The notes below the pieces were generated by a model, which searched no databases, was not told where the DNA came from, and saw only the letters and a program-made list of their open reading frames with translations. From Thiofilum sp. (GTDB lineage Bacteria > Pseudomonadota > Gammaproteobacteria > Thiotrichales > Thiotrichaceae), in NCBI RefSeq assembly GCF_016711335.1, contig NZ_JADJTF010000001.1, forward strand, positions 2,480,001 to 2,544,000: a stretch of DNA of 64,000 nt. Direction: 5' to 3'. Made by a program: the position numbers and the translations under genes. Positions 1 through 7,994 of the stretch are shown here, in pieces; the first letter of the stretch is position 1; every line of letters starts with the position of its first letter.

Positions 1-120
1 AATGAAAACACGCCCATTTACTGCGATATAACTGGCTAGGTTTTCTAGTAGGATCCATCTTTAAAGCACTTCCTTAGGGATTGCTAAGTCTCCATTATTA
101 CTCTAGAGGTATGAACAGGC

Positions 121-849
121 TTAGTGTACGCCCAAGAGCTGAATAGCCCAAAACAATAAAAAGCCTGCGAAGAGTACTAACATATAAAAGGGTTTTTCTT
201 CTACTTCATGCGCTTCTATTAATAATTCTTCAGTGACTAAATAAAGTAAAGCCGCAGCACTAGCCGCTAGAGCCGCTGCAATCACTACCGTTGAAGCACC
301 TGCTAATAGCCAATTCCCTAAGTAAGCAAACACTAAAACGGTGGCTCCTAAAGCCGCTGAAATCGCTACAATACGCCAGCCTTTGAGATAGTCTGAGGTC
401 AATGATAGGCCTAAAAAGAGTAATTCAACGGATAAACCTATTGCGAGTATTGGACCTGTTTCACCTCCAGCAGCAAAGCCTGCACCAATAATAAATCCAT
501 CTACCGCTATATCAATAAAGGTAGCCGCGATCAGACCACTATCTATCGCTGGCTCATTAGGATGAGATTGAGCGAGAGCATGGGATTTAGCTTCTTGGTG
601 GGTAGCCCATAATTTAAGCAGATACATCAATAATGTACCCGCCGCAAAAGAGCTGAGTAATACTCGCCCCGGAGCATGTTCGCGGCTGAGTTCGGGAAAT
701 AATTCGACCGCTAAAGCAGCCAATACAACCCCCGCCGCAAAATGCTGAATGAGGCTGCGCATTTCGCGTGAGGGATGCCAAATCAGCGCTAAAATGCCAC
801 CCCCTAGAGCAACTAGGGCAGGGACTAACATAAAATAAAATGGATTCAT
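121..849 (-). CDS. ZIP-family metal transporter
   Basis: A 242-residue inner-membrane protein with about eight hydrophobic segments. The segment AAGVVLAALAVELFPEL resembles the first conserved ZIP helix. The pair TFIDIAVDGFIIGAGFA and LSVELLFLGLS sits where ZIP proteins carry their metal-binding helices IV and V, although the usual H-N-x-P-E-G is replaced by D-I-A-V-D-G. ZIP proteins bring divalent cations (Zn, Fe, Mn) into the cytoplasm. It is the last gene of a six-gene minus-strand operon, 12 bases after the histidine kinase gene, which suggests that the two-component system and the transporter share a signal. The substrate is unknown and the altered metal site makes simple zinc uptake uncertain. 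Confidence 0.75.
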   Translation of the reverse strand: MNPFYFMLVPALVALGGGILALIWHPSREMRSLIQHFAAGVVLAALAVELFPELSREHAPGRVLLSSFAAGTLLMYLLKLWATHQEAKSHALAQSHPNEPAIDSGLIAATFIDIAVDGFIIGAGFAAGGETGPILAIGLSVELLFLGLSLTSDYLKGWRIVAISAALGATVLVFAYLGNWLLAGASTVVIAAALAASAAALLYLVTEELLIEAHEVEEKPFYMLVLFAGFLLFWAIQLLGVH

Positions 850-861
850 AATAATAAAACC

Positions 862-2214
862 TTAAAGTGAGCGAGATGAGGTCTTAGGAAAGCATACTGT
901 GACTTGTAGACCTGATGTCGAAGCAGGTTTGCTAAACGCAACAGTCGCCTGATGAATCGCAGCAATCCGCTCCACTATCGATAACCCTAACCCACTACCA
1001 CTAGCTTGATTGCCCAGTACTCGATAAAAACGCTGGCTGATTTTTGCCATTTCTTCAGTACTTAAACCTAAACCATTATCACTGACCACTAAGGTAGGAT
1101 GAGGAGTATTCACTAAACTCAGCGTGACCCAAGTTCCAGCAGGTGTATAGCGAATCGCATTATCCACTAAATTGCGTATCAGTACTTGTAGTAATAAAGG
1201 TAAGCCCATAATGGTCACCTCCTCACCCTCAGTGAGTTCTAAACTAATACTTGCCTCATGCGCTTTTGGAGCGAGTTCCACTACCACCTCAGTCATTAGA
1301 GCGCGTAAGGCACAGGGCTGTAATTGCATATTAGCATTACTGTCTAAGCGAGCTAGGGTAAGTAATTGGGCAATCAAATGAGTCGCACGTTGGCAGCCTT
1401 GTAGAGCGTAATGTAAAGCGTGTTGGCGTTCGGTTTCCTGTGTAGCTGATTGAGCCACTTGTACTTGAGCACTAATGCCTGCAATCGGGGTACGTAACTC
1501 ATGCGCAGCATCCGCCGTAAAGCGGCGCTCATTATCCATCATGGTCTGAATGCGCCCAAATAAACTATTTAAGCGCTCAATCAGGGGGCGTACTTCAGCG
1601 GGAGCAGTTAAAGTGAGTGGAGTCAAATTACGTGGTTCACGATGAGCAAGCATCTGAGCTAAATTAATCAACGGTTTTAAGCCCCAACTAGCGCTCCACC
1701 AAATTAAGCCCGCCATTAGTGGCAATGCAATCATGAGTGCAAAGACTAGGCTTTTAGTCATGTCATGGACGACTTCATCGCGCAATAAAATCAGTTCTGC
1801 GACTTGTACTAGATGCTTGCGCTCTTGATCCCAAGCACTAAACACCCGCCAGCGTTGTTGCTCAATCACTGAGTCGCTAAAGCCTTCGGTTTGAGTACTT
1901 AGTAAGGTGTTGGGTGCATTTTGTGAGTGCAGGGTAAGACGCTTGCCTTCATACCATAATTGAAAAGCCACCCGCCGCGAGTATTTATGTAATAAGGGTG
2001 CGTGCTCCATATCAATATCATCGTCCTCCTCATCATCGTCATCATATTGCTCTAAACCTTGTGCCATGAGTAAGGCTGCGGTTTGCGCGAGGTGAGCATC
2101 TAAAATTTCATTCACCTCATGTTCGCTATAGTGGTAAATGACTAAAGAGGCGATTAACCATAGTCCAGTAATCGCACTCAGCAGAATCAGGAGCAGACGT
2201 TGTTTTAAAGACAT
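862..2214 (-). CDS. Sensor histidine kinase, QseC/PmrB-like
   Basis: A 450-residue membrane histidine kinase. TM1 lies at about residues 7-27, a periplasmic domain follows to about 155, and TM2 spans about 155-175. A HAMP-like linker leads to the H-box AAHELRTPIAG (about residues 237-247), then an N-box (NLVDNAIRYTPAG) and G-boxes (DNGLGL, GSGLGL). The periplasmic part carries a striking acidic run, DDDDEEDDDIDMEH near residue 58, which could bind cations. The gene follows its response regulator by 22 bases in the cytochrome operon. Family membership is clear. The ligand is not known; the acidic run and the adjacent ZIP gene point to a metal cation, but this is inference. Confidence 0.9.
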   Translation of the reverse strand: MSLKQRLLLILLSAITGLWLIASLVIYHYSEHEVNEILDAHLAQTAALLMAQGLEQYDDDDEEDDDIDMEHAPLLHKYSRRVAFQLWYEGKRLTLHSQNAPNTLLSTQTEGFSDSVIEQQRWRVFSAWDQERKHLVQVAELILLRDEVVHDMTKSLVFALMIALPLMAGLIWWSASWGLKPLINLAQMLAHREPRNLTPLTLTAPAEVRPLIERLNSLFGRIQTMMDNERRFTADAAHELRTPIAGISAQVQVAQSATQETERQHALHYALQGCQRATHLIAQLLTLARLDSNANMQLQPCALRALMTEVVVELAPKAHEASISLELTEGEEVTIMGLPLLLQVLIRNLVDNAIRYTPAGTWVTLSLVNTPHPTLVVSDNGLGLSTEEMAKISQRFYRVLGNQASGSGLGLSIVERIAAIHQATVAFSKPASTSGLQVTVCFPKTSSRSL

Positions 2215-2236
2215 AAGTTTAGAGCGTTAACTAGCA

Positions 2237-2911
2237 CTAGGAGGTAGTGGTTTTGTCGCGTGGCATTAAATAACCCACCCCGCGAATCGTTTCAATTAAT
2301 TGGGTATAGAGCTTGCGGCGTAAATGGTGAATATGCACCTCTACTGCATTACTCTCCACTTCTTGTCCCCATGAATAGAGTTTGTTTTCGATTTGTTGAC
2401 GTGATAACACGCGCCCTGCATTGAGCATTAAAGTGTGTAAGACAGCAAATTCACGCCCCGAAATATCAATGGCTTGATCTTGATAATGCACGGTATGAGC
2501 GGCTGGATCTAGCGTGACTCCACCCACACACAAGACTGGATTAGTATGACCATTTAAGCGTCGGACTAGAGCACGTAAGCGGGCGGTGAGTTCACCCATA
2601 TCAAAGGGTTTAACTACATAGTCATCCGCACCACTATCTAAGCCGATAATACGGTCTTGCACCGTATCACGCGCCGTTAGAATTAAGACAGCGGTATTAG
2701 TGGTGCGACTACGTAGCCGTTTGAGCACATCTAGCCCTGATAATTGCGGTAAACCAAGATCGAGTACTACCGCACTATAAGGTTCTAAATTCAGCGCACT
2801 ATCTGCCTGCTTGCCATCCTTGACCCAATCGACGCTATAGCCTGCTTGGGTTAAACCCACTTGCAAGGCATCACCCAATAGCGCGTCATCTTCCACCACT
2901 AATACCCGCAT
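2237..2911 (-). CDS. OmpR-family response regulator, QseB-like
   Basis: A 224-residue two-component regulator. The N-terminal receiver domain has the acidic pocket EDD, the phospho-acceptor Asp at about 51 in VVLDLGLP, and Lys in VVKPFDMGEL. The C-terminal winged helix (about residues 125-220) contains SGREFAVLHTLMLNAGRVLSRQQI and ends with the typical VEVHIHHLRRKL and IRGVGYLM. It lies directly between the cytochrome b561 gene (9 bases upstream) and the kinase gene. It probably acts on the operon promoter ahead of the SHP gene, where TTTAAG half-sites are visible. Close relatives are QseB, PmrA and BasR types; the exact orthologue cannot be named. Confidence 0.93.
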   Translation of the reverse strand: MRVLVVEDDALLGDALQVGLTQAGYSVDWVKDGKQADSALNLEPYSAVVLDLGLPQLSGLDVLKRLRSRTTNTAVLILTARDTVQDRIIGLDSGADDYVVKPFDMGELTARLRALVRRLNGHTNPVLCVGGVTLDPAAHTVHYQDQAIDISGREFAVLHTLMLNAGRVLSRQQIENKLYSWGQEVESNAVEVHIHHLRRKLYTQLIETIRGVGYLMPRDKTTTS

Positions 2912-2920
2912 AATTGCATC

Positions 2921-3550
2921 CTAACTTGTCATTAAATACCCAGCGACAAAACTAATACTGGCGAGGACTAAGATTACGCCTACTACTGGATAGCTGTGCT
3001 CAATACGCTCGCTTGCCTCAGCGGTTTTTAAGCCGGTCACCATTGAGCGCGGTAAGTTTTCCTTATGTAATACACTGCTGACTATAACGCCGGCAATGTG
3101 TATTAGTACTACCCCTAACATAGCGTTAGCCGCGATTTCATGCAGCTCCTCAAATAGCTCTTCGGCAAACTCTTCACCGCCTATTTCCCAATACAAACTA
3201 ATACCGCTCACTGCAATGGTGATACCTAGTACCAGCAAAATGAAAATAGCCCAAGCTCCGGCTGGATTATGACCAATATAGTGAGCGGGTCTAGGACTCA
3301 ATAGCGATTGCAGATAAGTCAGTACTTGTTTGGGGCCATAAGCAAACTCACGAAAGCGTGCATAGCGAGTACCGATAAAGCCCCAGAGCAAGCGAAAAAT
3401 AATTAAGCCCGCAAATAAATAGCCCAAGGCAAGGTGAATATCCCGATAGCGCTCACTATCACCACTGATATAAGCCCCGCCAAAAGCTAACACCAGTAGC
3501 CAATGAAAAGCACGAGTCGGAAAATCCCAAACTAATTGATTTGGTTTCAT
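2921..3550 (-). CDS. Cytochrome b561-type membrane protein (SHP/DHC partner)
   Basis: A 209-residue membrane cytochrome b of the bacterial b561/Ni-hydrogenase type with about four main transmembrane helices and one more at the C terminus. Likely heme-ligating histidines are in FHWLLVLAF near the N terminus, IHLALGYLFAG, ELHEIAANAMLG and LIHIAGVIVSS. In SHP clusters such a cytochrome passes electrons from the quinone pool to the periplasmic diheme cytochrome and SHP. It begins 9 bases after the diheme cytochrome gene and is followed closely by the response regulator gene. The terminal electron acceptor is not known. Confidence 0.85.
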   Translation of the reverse strand: MKPNQLVWDFPTRAFHWLLVLAFGGAYISGDSERYRDIHLALGYLFAGLIIFRLLWGFIGTRYARFREFAYGPKQVLTYLQSLLSPRPAHYIGHNPAGAWAIFILLVLGITIAVSGISLYWEIGGEEFAEELFEELHEIAANAMLGVVLIHIAGVIVSSVLHKENLPRSMVTGLKTAEASERIEHSYPVVGVILVLASISFVAGYLMTS

Positions 3551-3559
3551 GCTTCACTC

Positions 3560-4105
3560 CTAACGCGGAATACGCACAGCATCTTCGTCGAAATTGCCTT
3601 TATCGGCTTGAGTATGGCACGCCATACAATTAGAGGCGCTTTTAACCTTGGGATTTTTCCAAGTGGCTTGGGAAATTTCGTCGTGCTCACGCTTAAACCA
3701 TGTGGTTTCGGTGATGCGTAATACCGGCTCACCTTGTTTAGTTTCTACCCGACGTTGACTCGCATTTTGCTCTAGGAAGGGCAGTATCTCTTTCATGGTA
3801 TCGGCATCTAAACTGGCATCCGTTCCAAAATGATCGCCTAGCTTATTCATCATAGCCTTCCAAGATTCAGCGGGTAACATGCCGGGAGGATAAGCCATAT
3901 GACAGGCACTACATTCGGTTTTCCACGTTTCATTGGAGACCTTCATAAGGGAGCTACGTCCTTCATGATATTCACCCATTCTTTCACGACCTTCGTGCTC
4001 TTCATCCTCATCATCATCGCCCATGACCACTTGGAGGGTCGTACCTAAGCCAATTAAGCTAGTCAACACTAAGGCTAATAAGAAAGGTTTTTTACGTAAT
4101 GTCAT
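3560..4105 (-). CDS. Diheme cytochrome c (DHC type)
   Basis: A 181-residue periplasmic cytochrome with an N-terminal export helix (about residues 7-25) and two c-type heme sites, CSACH and CMACH. Just after the signal region is an acidic and His-containing stretch (DDDEDEEHEGRERMGEYHEG), unusual for this family and echoing the acidic run in the kinase of the same operon. Together with SHP and cytochrome b561 it forms the known SHP-DHC-cyt b arrangement first described in Rhodobacter sphaeroides, where DHC is the direct electron partner of SHP. The gene starts 12 bases after the SHP gene. Family assignment is firm; the role of the acidic stretch is unknown. Confidence 0.88.
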   Translation of the reverse strand: MTLRKKPFLLALVLTSLIGLGTTLQVVMGDDDEDEEHEGRERMGEYHEGRSSLMKVSNETWKTECSACHMAYPPGMLPAESWKAMMNKLGDHFGTDASLDADTMKEILPFLEQNASQRRVETKQGEPVLRITETTWFKREHDEISQATWKNPKVKSASNCMACHTQADKGNFDEDAVRIPR

Positions 4106-4117
4106 TTTAGCTATCCC

Positions 4118-4528
4118 TTATTTATTAAAAGTCAGTAAATAGGTAATCACGTCACCTTTTTCTAAAGCGCTACACTCACGATCAAGCACATCATTACAGT
4201 TACGCTTAAACCATTTCTCGACTTTTTTAGGGCTAGTAAAACGTGCAGCATTAGCGCTAGGGGCTAAAGGATCAAGCGCCTTTCCGGTTTTAGCGTGTTT
4301 GCCTGTTTGTGTTGGATTAGCGGTATGGCAGCTCGCACAGCTCCAATCATTGCCATGCGTTTGATTAAAAAATAGTTTGCCACGTTCAGCATTAAAGCCG
4401 CTGAAGTTTCCTTGTGCTTTTGCACTGGCAGCATAGGTGGCTAAAAAGTCTTGTGGGGTTTCAGCGCTTGCAGCCGAGCTTAGTAATAGCGTACTCAATA
4501 CCAGAGTAGATAAGGTTTTAGTGAACAT
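4118..4528 (-). CDS. SHP-type cytochrome c (DUF1924)
   Basis: A 136-residue precursor with a clear signal peptide ending ASA before ETPQD. It has one heme motif, CASCH, in the context SCASCHTANPTQTGKHAKTGK that is typical of DUF1924/SHP proteins. The C-terminal part WFKRNCNDVLDRECSALEKGD holds two Cys that can form a disulfide and an Asn in the area where SHP uses asparagine as the sixth, displaceable heme ligand. SHP proteins bind oxygen and small ligands, but their physiological substrate is unsettled. This is the first gene of the operon; the region upstream carries the likely promoter. Confidence 0.85.
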   Translation of the reverse strand: MFTKTLSTLVLSTLLLSSAASAETPQDFLATYAASAKAQGNFSGFNAERGKLFFNQTHGNDWSCASCHTANPTQTGKHAKTGKALDPLAPSANAARFTSPKKVEKWFKRNCNDVLDRECSALEKGDVITYLLTFNK

Positions 4529-4564
4529 AGTGGTAATCCTAAGGAGGGTTTTTAACTATGTTTA

Positions 4565-4588
4565 GGAGCTTAAAGACCGATTCTTAAA
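4565..4588 (-). promoter_or_regulatory. Candidate response-regulator half-sites before the SHP operon
   Basis: Read on the minus strand, the hexamer TTTAAG occurs twice, separated by 8 bases (4588-4583 and 4574-4569), about 40-60 bases upstream of the SHP start codon. OmpR-family regulators such as PmrA and QseB bind tandem TTAAG-like half-sites, so this is a plausible site for the regulator encoded in the operon. The spacing (14 bases start to start) is longer than the usual 10-11, which weakens the call. Confidence 0.3.
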
Positions 4589-4729
4589 CCTGCCTTATGT
4601 ATCTCCTACTTTGTGTGGGGTTAAGGTGTTGAGTATGGATTGAAGTCTATTTAACGCTCGACCTTAGGTCTGTTAATATCAACCGTCGGCTTTTCACAAG
4701 CCCTTAAACCCCTGCATGGAGAATACGCA

Positions 4730-5158
4730 ATGGCAACGATTGAGTTACGTGGTGCGGATCAAGCTGAAGTCGAACAATTATCCGAGCAATTAATTAGCGA
4801 GCTAAAAGCTATTGGTGCGGATACTGATTGGAAGGTGGAGTATTCAACCGAACAGGTCGAGTCCAAAGATATAACACGCGGTATTGATTTAGTGCCCTAT
4901 ATTCCTATTGCGGTCGCCGCAGTCAGCGCGGGTGGGGCGCTGTCCTTATTTTTAAGTCAAGACAGTATCTTAGGCAAAATCGCGCAGATTTTTGAAAAGC
5001 ATATTGAAAGTAAAAAAGCCGAGCTAGTGATTAAAGCCGAAGATGGTAGCTCTATTGAAATACGCGCCAATATGTCAGGGGGCGATATTGAAAAGATCTT
5101 GCGTGAAGTCAATCGTCGTGATCGTGCAGTTACTAATAATCCGTCCAGATCTGAATGA
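4730..5158 (+). CDS. EACC1-like protein (effector-associated constant component)
   Basis: A 142-residue protein. The N-terminal part (IELRGADQAEVEQLSEQLISELKA) is a beta-alpha unit. A central hydrophobic helix follows at about residues 59-80 (IPIAVAAVSAGGALSLFLSQ). A charged helix leads to the strand pair AELVIKAEDGSSIEIRANMSGGDIEKILREV. This order (alpha/beta start, single membrane-like helix, then a 'DG-x-x-I/V-E-I' hairpin) is that of the EACC1 family found beside effectors in bacterial conflict systems. No effector gene lies next to it: an ABC permease pair follows on the other strand. The match is from memory of the family pattern. The protein is real by codon structure and a plausible start at 4730. 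Confidence 0.55.
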   Translation: MATIELRGADQAEVEQLSEQLISELKAIGADTDWKVEYSTEQVESKDITRGIDLVPYIPIAVAAVSAGGALSLFLSQDSILGKIAQIFEKHIESKKAELVIKAEDGSSIEIRANMSGGDIEKILREVNRRDRAVTNNPSRSE

Positions 5159-5193
5159 GTTAATGGTGGTTTATTCAGATTTTAATTTGAGTA

Positions 5194-5221
5194 CCAAGGC
5201 AGCTTTTAAACTCTGCCTTGG
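5194..5221. terminator. Perfect 9-bp hairpin between convergent genes
   Basis: CCAAGGCAG (5194-5202) and CTGCCTTGG (5213-5221) pair perfectly around a 10-base loop, between the convergent EACC1-like gene and the ABC permease gene. There is no clear T-run on either side, so termination is likely but not certain. Confidence 0.4.
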
Positions 5222-5271
5222 AGCAACTAATGTCAATAGATCTAGGCAAACTTAGATATTTAGCCTACTGA

Positions 5272-5964
5272 TTAGGTTGGTCGTATCTGATAAGCATTTA
5301 AACGCTTTTCTAATACTTTAAATAAATACACCAGCGCGTAAGTCATTATTAAATATAATACCGCTGCACTTAAATACATTTCATACACCGCAAAAGTTTT
5401 CGAGCGAATTAAATCCGCAGCACCCGTTAAATCAATGACAGTAATCGCACTAACTAATGAGGTGGCTTGTAATAAAAATACTACTTCATTGCCATAGGCG
5501 GGTAGGGCAATGCGAAAAGCTTTAGGTAATTGCACGCGTTTAAATAGCATCCATTTCGACATACCAAAGGCTTTGCCTGCTTCAATTTCGCCGCGTGGGA
5601 CGGCTTGTAAAGCCCCTCGGAAAATTTCTGCGGTATAGGCAGCGGTATTTAAAGTCAGGGTCAAGACTGCACAAAACCACGCATTACGAAAATACTGCCA
5701 TAGACCTATATCGGTGAGTGCGTCCCTAAATTGTCCACTACCAAAATAAATGAGGAAAAGCTGGACTAAGAGCGGAGTACCACGAAAATAAAACACAAAA
5801 CCCGTCGCTGGCCAGTTCAGCAATACGTTTTTAGAGCGCAAGGCTAGGGCGATAGGAATAGCAAGTAATAGCCCTAAGATAACGCTGAGCACGGTCAGCT
5901 CAATCGTGACCAGCATGCCATTGAGTAATTTAGGTAAGCTATCAATAATCAGTTGCCAATTCAT
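5272..5964 (-). CDS. Polar amino-acid ABC transporter permease (HisM/ArtM-like)
   Basis: A 230-residue inner-membrane permease with about five transmembrane helices. The EAA loop that contacts the ATPase is seen in EIEAGKAFGMSKWMLFKRVQLP. FRGTPLLVQLFLIYFG is the signature of the His/Arg/Lys/opine permease subfamily. The ATG overlaps the stop codon of the upstream permease by one base (TAATG), so the two are translationally coupled and would form the heteromeric membrane channel. No binding protein or ATPase gene lies nearby, so these must be encoded elsewhere or shared. The substrate within the polar amino acids cannot be told from this. Confidence 0.9.
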   Translation of the reverse strand: MNWQLIIDSLPKLLNGMLVTIELTVLSVILGLLLAIPIALALRSKNVLLNWPATGFVFYFRGTPLLVQLFLIYFGSGQFRDALTDIGLWQYFRNAWFCAVLTLTLNTAAYTAEIFRGALQAVPRGEIEAGKAFGMSKWMLFKRVQLPKAFRIALPAYGNEVVFLLQATSLVSAITVIDLTGAADLIRSKTFAVYEMYLSAAVLYLIMTYALVYLFKVLEKRLNAYQIRPT

Positions 5965-6656
5965 TATACAGCCTCCCTGATACCTCTACGTGACCACTGT
6001 TCCGCGCGTTTTAGCACGATCATGGACACGAGGGTAATAGCCAAAAACATTAACGAGGCGGTGAAATAAAAGGTGAAAGGCTCACGAGTGGCTTGAGCGG
6101 CGACTTTAGCTTTGCGCAGCAATTCATCGAGCTGAATTAAGGAGATTAACGCAGTGGCTTTAATCAAGACCATCCACACATTGCCTAAGCCGGGGAGAGC
6201 CATACGCATGGCTAAGGGAAATTGTACACGTCTAAAAGCTAATACTTTGCTCATACCTATGGCGCGTGCTGCTTCCATCTGCCCGCGCGGAACAGATAAA
6301 AATGCACCCCGCAATACTTCGGTACAAAAAGCGCCATAAATAAACCCAATGGTGAGAAAGCCTGCGACAAACGGATTGAGATCGATGCGTATTTCATAGC
6401 CCAGTGCTGCTGCACCATCTTGAATCAGCTTAGGCACACCATAGTAAACCAATAATAATAAAATCAATTCAGGCACACCACGTACTACAGTCGTGTAAGT
6501 ATGGGCAAGCCAATTAGCAAATTTAGACTGGGAAAATTTACCCCAAGCCCCTAATAAACCAAATAAAATCGCCATGATCATGGCACAGATGCCCACTAAA
6601 ACAGTCATCTGCAAGCCTTGTAGCAATAGCCAACCGTAGCCTTGTAAATCAAGCAT
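5964..6656 (-). CDS. Polar amino-acid ABC transporter permease (HisQ/ArtQ-like)
   Basis: The start is taken at the ATG at 6656 (MLDLQGYGWLLLQG) because GGGAG lies 7 bases before it; the reading frame is open for 14 further codons to 6698 without a better ribosome site. The 231-residue product has about five transmembrane helices, the pattern VRGVPELILLLLVYYG and the EAA loop QMEAARAIGMSKVLAFRRVQFP. It is the partner subunit of the following HisM-like permease. The ATPase and the binding protein are missing from this locus. Confidence 0.88.
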   Translation of the reverse strand: MLDLQGYGWLLLQGLQMTVLVGICAMIMAILFGLLGAWGKFSQSKFANWLAHTYTTVVRGVPELILLLLVYYGVPKLIQDGAAALGYEIRIDLNPFVAGFLTIGFIYGAFCTEVLRGAFLSVPRGQMEAARAIGMSKVLAFRRVQFPLAMRMALPGLGNVWMVLIKATALISLIQLDELLRKAKVAAQATREPFTFYFTASLMFLAITLVSMIVLKRAEQWSRRGIREAV

Positions 6657-6885
6657 GGGGCTTCTCCCAAAGTGGTGGATAGATGATATGCACCTCACGC
6701 CTAAAAAAGATCAATAGGTGCAATGTGTTATCTAAGCGCTTTTAGGTTAAATTAAATAAGCGGCTGAGGCTATAGCAGAATGGCAGGAGTCGATGATTTA
6801 TAAGGGCTTTGGTATGACAAATGATTAAGGCACAAGCAACTGCGACAGTTTTTGTGCCTTAATACAGTGTGAAGCTCAGCAGAGT

Positions 6886-7626
6886 TTAATGGGAATGACC
6901 ACTATGACTGTTGCTATGACCGCTAGAAGAACCACTCCACTGCACATTAGTAAAGGGAGCGCTAACACTGCCACCGCCCGTGCCCCATTGTACATTAGTG
7001 AACGGTGCACTGACGCCACCGCCATAACCACTACCACCCCATTGTACATTAGTGAATGGAGCGCTAACGCTGCCACCATTGCCACCCCATTGCACATTCG
7101 CAAAGGGAGCACTTACTCTACCAGAGGAGCTAGAGCTACCCCCTGTTAATCCACCTAATAAACCACCCAAGCCACCACTGCCGCCGCCACCCATCACGCC
7201 GCCTAATAAACCGCTAGCAATCGAGGTAATAGGGCTAAGTAAACCACCCAACATACCGCCACCGCTACCACCAGTTAGACCGCCTAATAAGCCACCGCCG
7301 GAGCCGCCCCCCATAATGCCACCTAATAAGCCGCTGGCAATCGAGGTAATAGGGCTAAGCAACCCGCCCAACATACCACCACCGCTACCACCGGTTAGAC
7401 CGCCTAATAAGCCACCACCGGAGCCGCCTCCCATGACGCCGCCTAATAAGCCGCTGGCAATCGAGGTAATAGGGCTGAGCAATCCACCTAGTAAACCCCC
7501 GCCTGAGCCACCCCCTAATAAGCCTCCTAACAGACCGCCACCAGAACCTGTACTGACTTTATTAGATGAAGCTGTTGAACCACCGCCTAGGACGCCACCG
7601 AGTAAACTAGAAATAATATTGCTCAT
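6886..7626 (-). CDS. Gly-rich tandem-repeat protein, function unknown
   Basis: A 246-residue low-complexity protein in two blocks. The first has three copies of a 40-residue unit containing LLSPITSIASGLLGG and GGGSGGGLLGGLTGG; in the DNA the period is exactly 120 bases (7201, 7321, 7441). The second has four copies of VSAPFTNVQWG. It ends in a His/Ser tail, HSNSHSGHSH. There is no N-terminal signal peptide. The LLGG-type repeats resemble those in the DUF533 protein at 56086-56997, but the C-terminal half is unrelated. Such a protein could be structural, membrane-associated or metal-binding; I do not recognise a family. It stands alone, with empty sequence on both sides. Confidence 0.7.
   Translation of the reverse strand: MSNIISSLLGGVLGGGSTASSNKVSTGSGGGLLGGLLGGGSGGGLLGGLLSPITSIASGLLGGVMGGGSGGGLLGGLTGGSGGGMLGGLLSPITSIASGLLGGIMGGGSGGGLLGGLTGGSGGGMLGGLLSPITSIASGLLGGVMGGGGSGGLGGLLGGLTGGSSSSSGRVSAPFANVQWGGNGGSVSAPFTNVQWGGSGYGGGVSAPFTNVQWGTGGGSVSAPFTNVQWSGSSSGHSNSHSGHSH
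7201..7500. repeat. 120-bp tandem repeats inside the Gly-rich gene
   Basis: Nearly identical 120-base units begin at 7201, 7321 and about 7441 (the last is incomplete), recognisable by the shared segment AATCGAGGTAATAGGGCT. The length is a multiple of three, so gain or loss of units keeps the frame. High identity suggests recent duplication or ongoing recombination. Confidence 0.85.
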
Positions 7627-7879
7627 GATTTTTTTCCTTGAATCTGTTTTAGAAAAGTACTTTTCTGGTTAATCTAACTCTTTAATTTTGTTGTGATCTT
7701 GTGCGTGATAGGGGAGGGTTTGGGACTATCAAACAAAAGGATTGTAATAACCGCAATGGTTAGGTTTAGGCACTAAAAAAGCTATCAATGCAAGATAGAA
7801 TTGCTTTTAAAACCGATAAGTGCATGGAGAGTAAGAGCTAAATAATGTCCCTCAAGACATAACGTTAACTACCTGAGTG
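7627..7879. other. Gene-free stretch upstream of the Gly-rich gene
   Basis: Between the Gly-rich gene start and the hairpin repeat at 7880 I see no gene. The minus-strand leader of the Gly-rich gene is AT-rich with several T-runs; no convincing promoter pair could be picked out. Confidence 0.5.
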
Positions 7880-7973
7880 AAAGTTATCGGGTATTTCTGG
7901 AGCAGTTTTGGCGGCAGGGATGCCGCCTTGAAGCGTACAAGGATGTATTTACAGCGACTGCGGAGATAACTTT
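7880..7973 (-). repeat. Dispersed hairpin element, copy 1
   Basis: Copy 1 of an element of about 75 bases also present at 47519-47626 and 54293-54390. The core contains a GGCGGCA/TGCCGCC hairpin and TACATCCTTGTA. It is bounded by TTTC..GCAG-like ends and then by outer arms AAAGTTATC (7880-7888) and GATAACTTT (7965-7973), which pair with each other but are not shared with the other copies. It lies 21 bases past the stop codon of the cardiolipin synthase gene, in the same orientation as that gene. Confidence 0.85.
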
Positions 7974-7994
7974 TGAATGACTACTTATCTAGCC

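Noticed and set aside
7201..7500. Regular repeats considered as a CRISPR array.
   Set aside because: Units are 120 bases, contiguous and coding in frame, with no spacers.
7052..7672. A 206-codon Pro-rich frame on the plus strand opposite the Gly-rich gene.
   Set aside because: It is the complement of Gly/Leu repeats (GGN read as NCC); the minus-strand gene has better start, ends and protein-like repeats.
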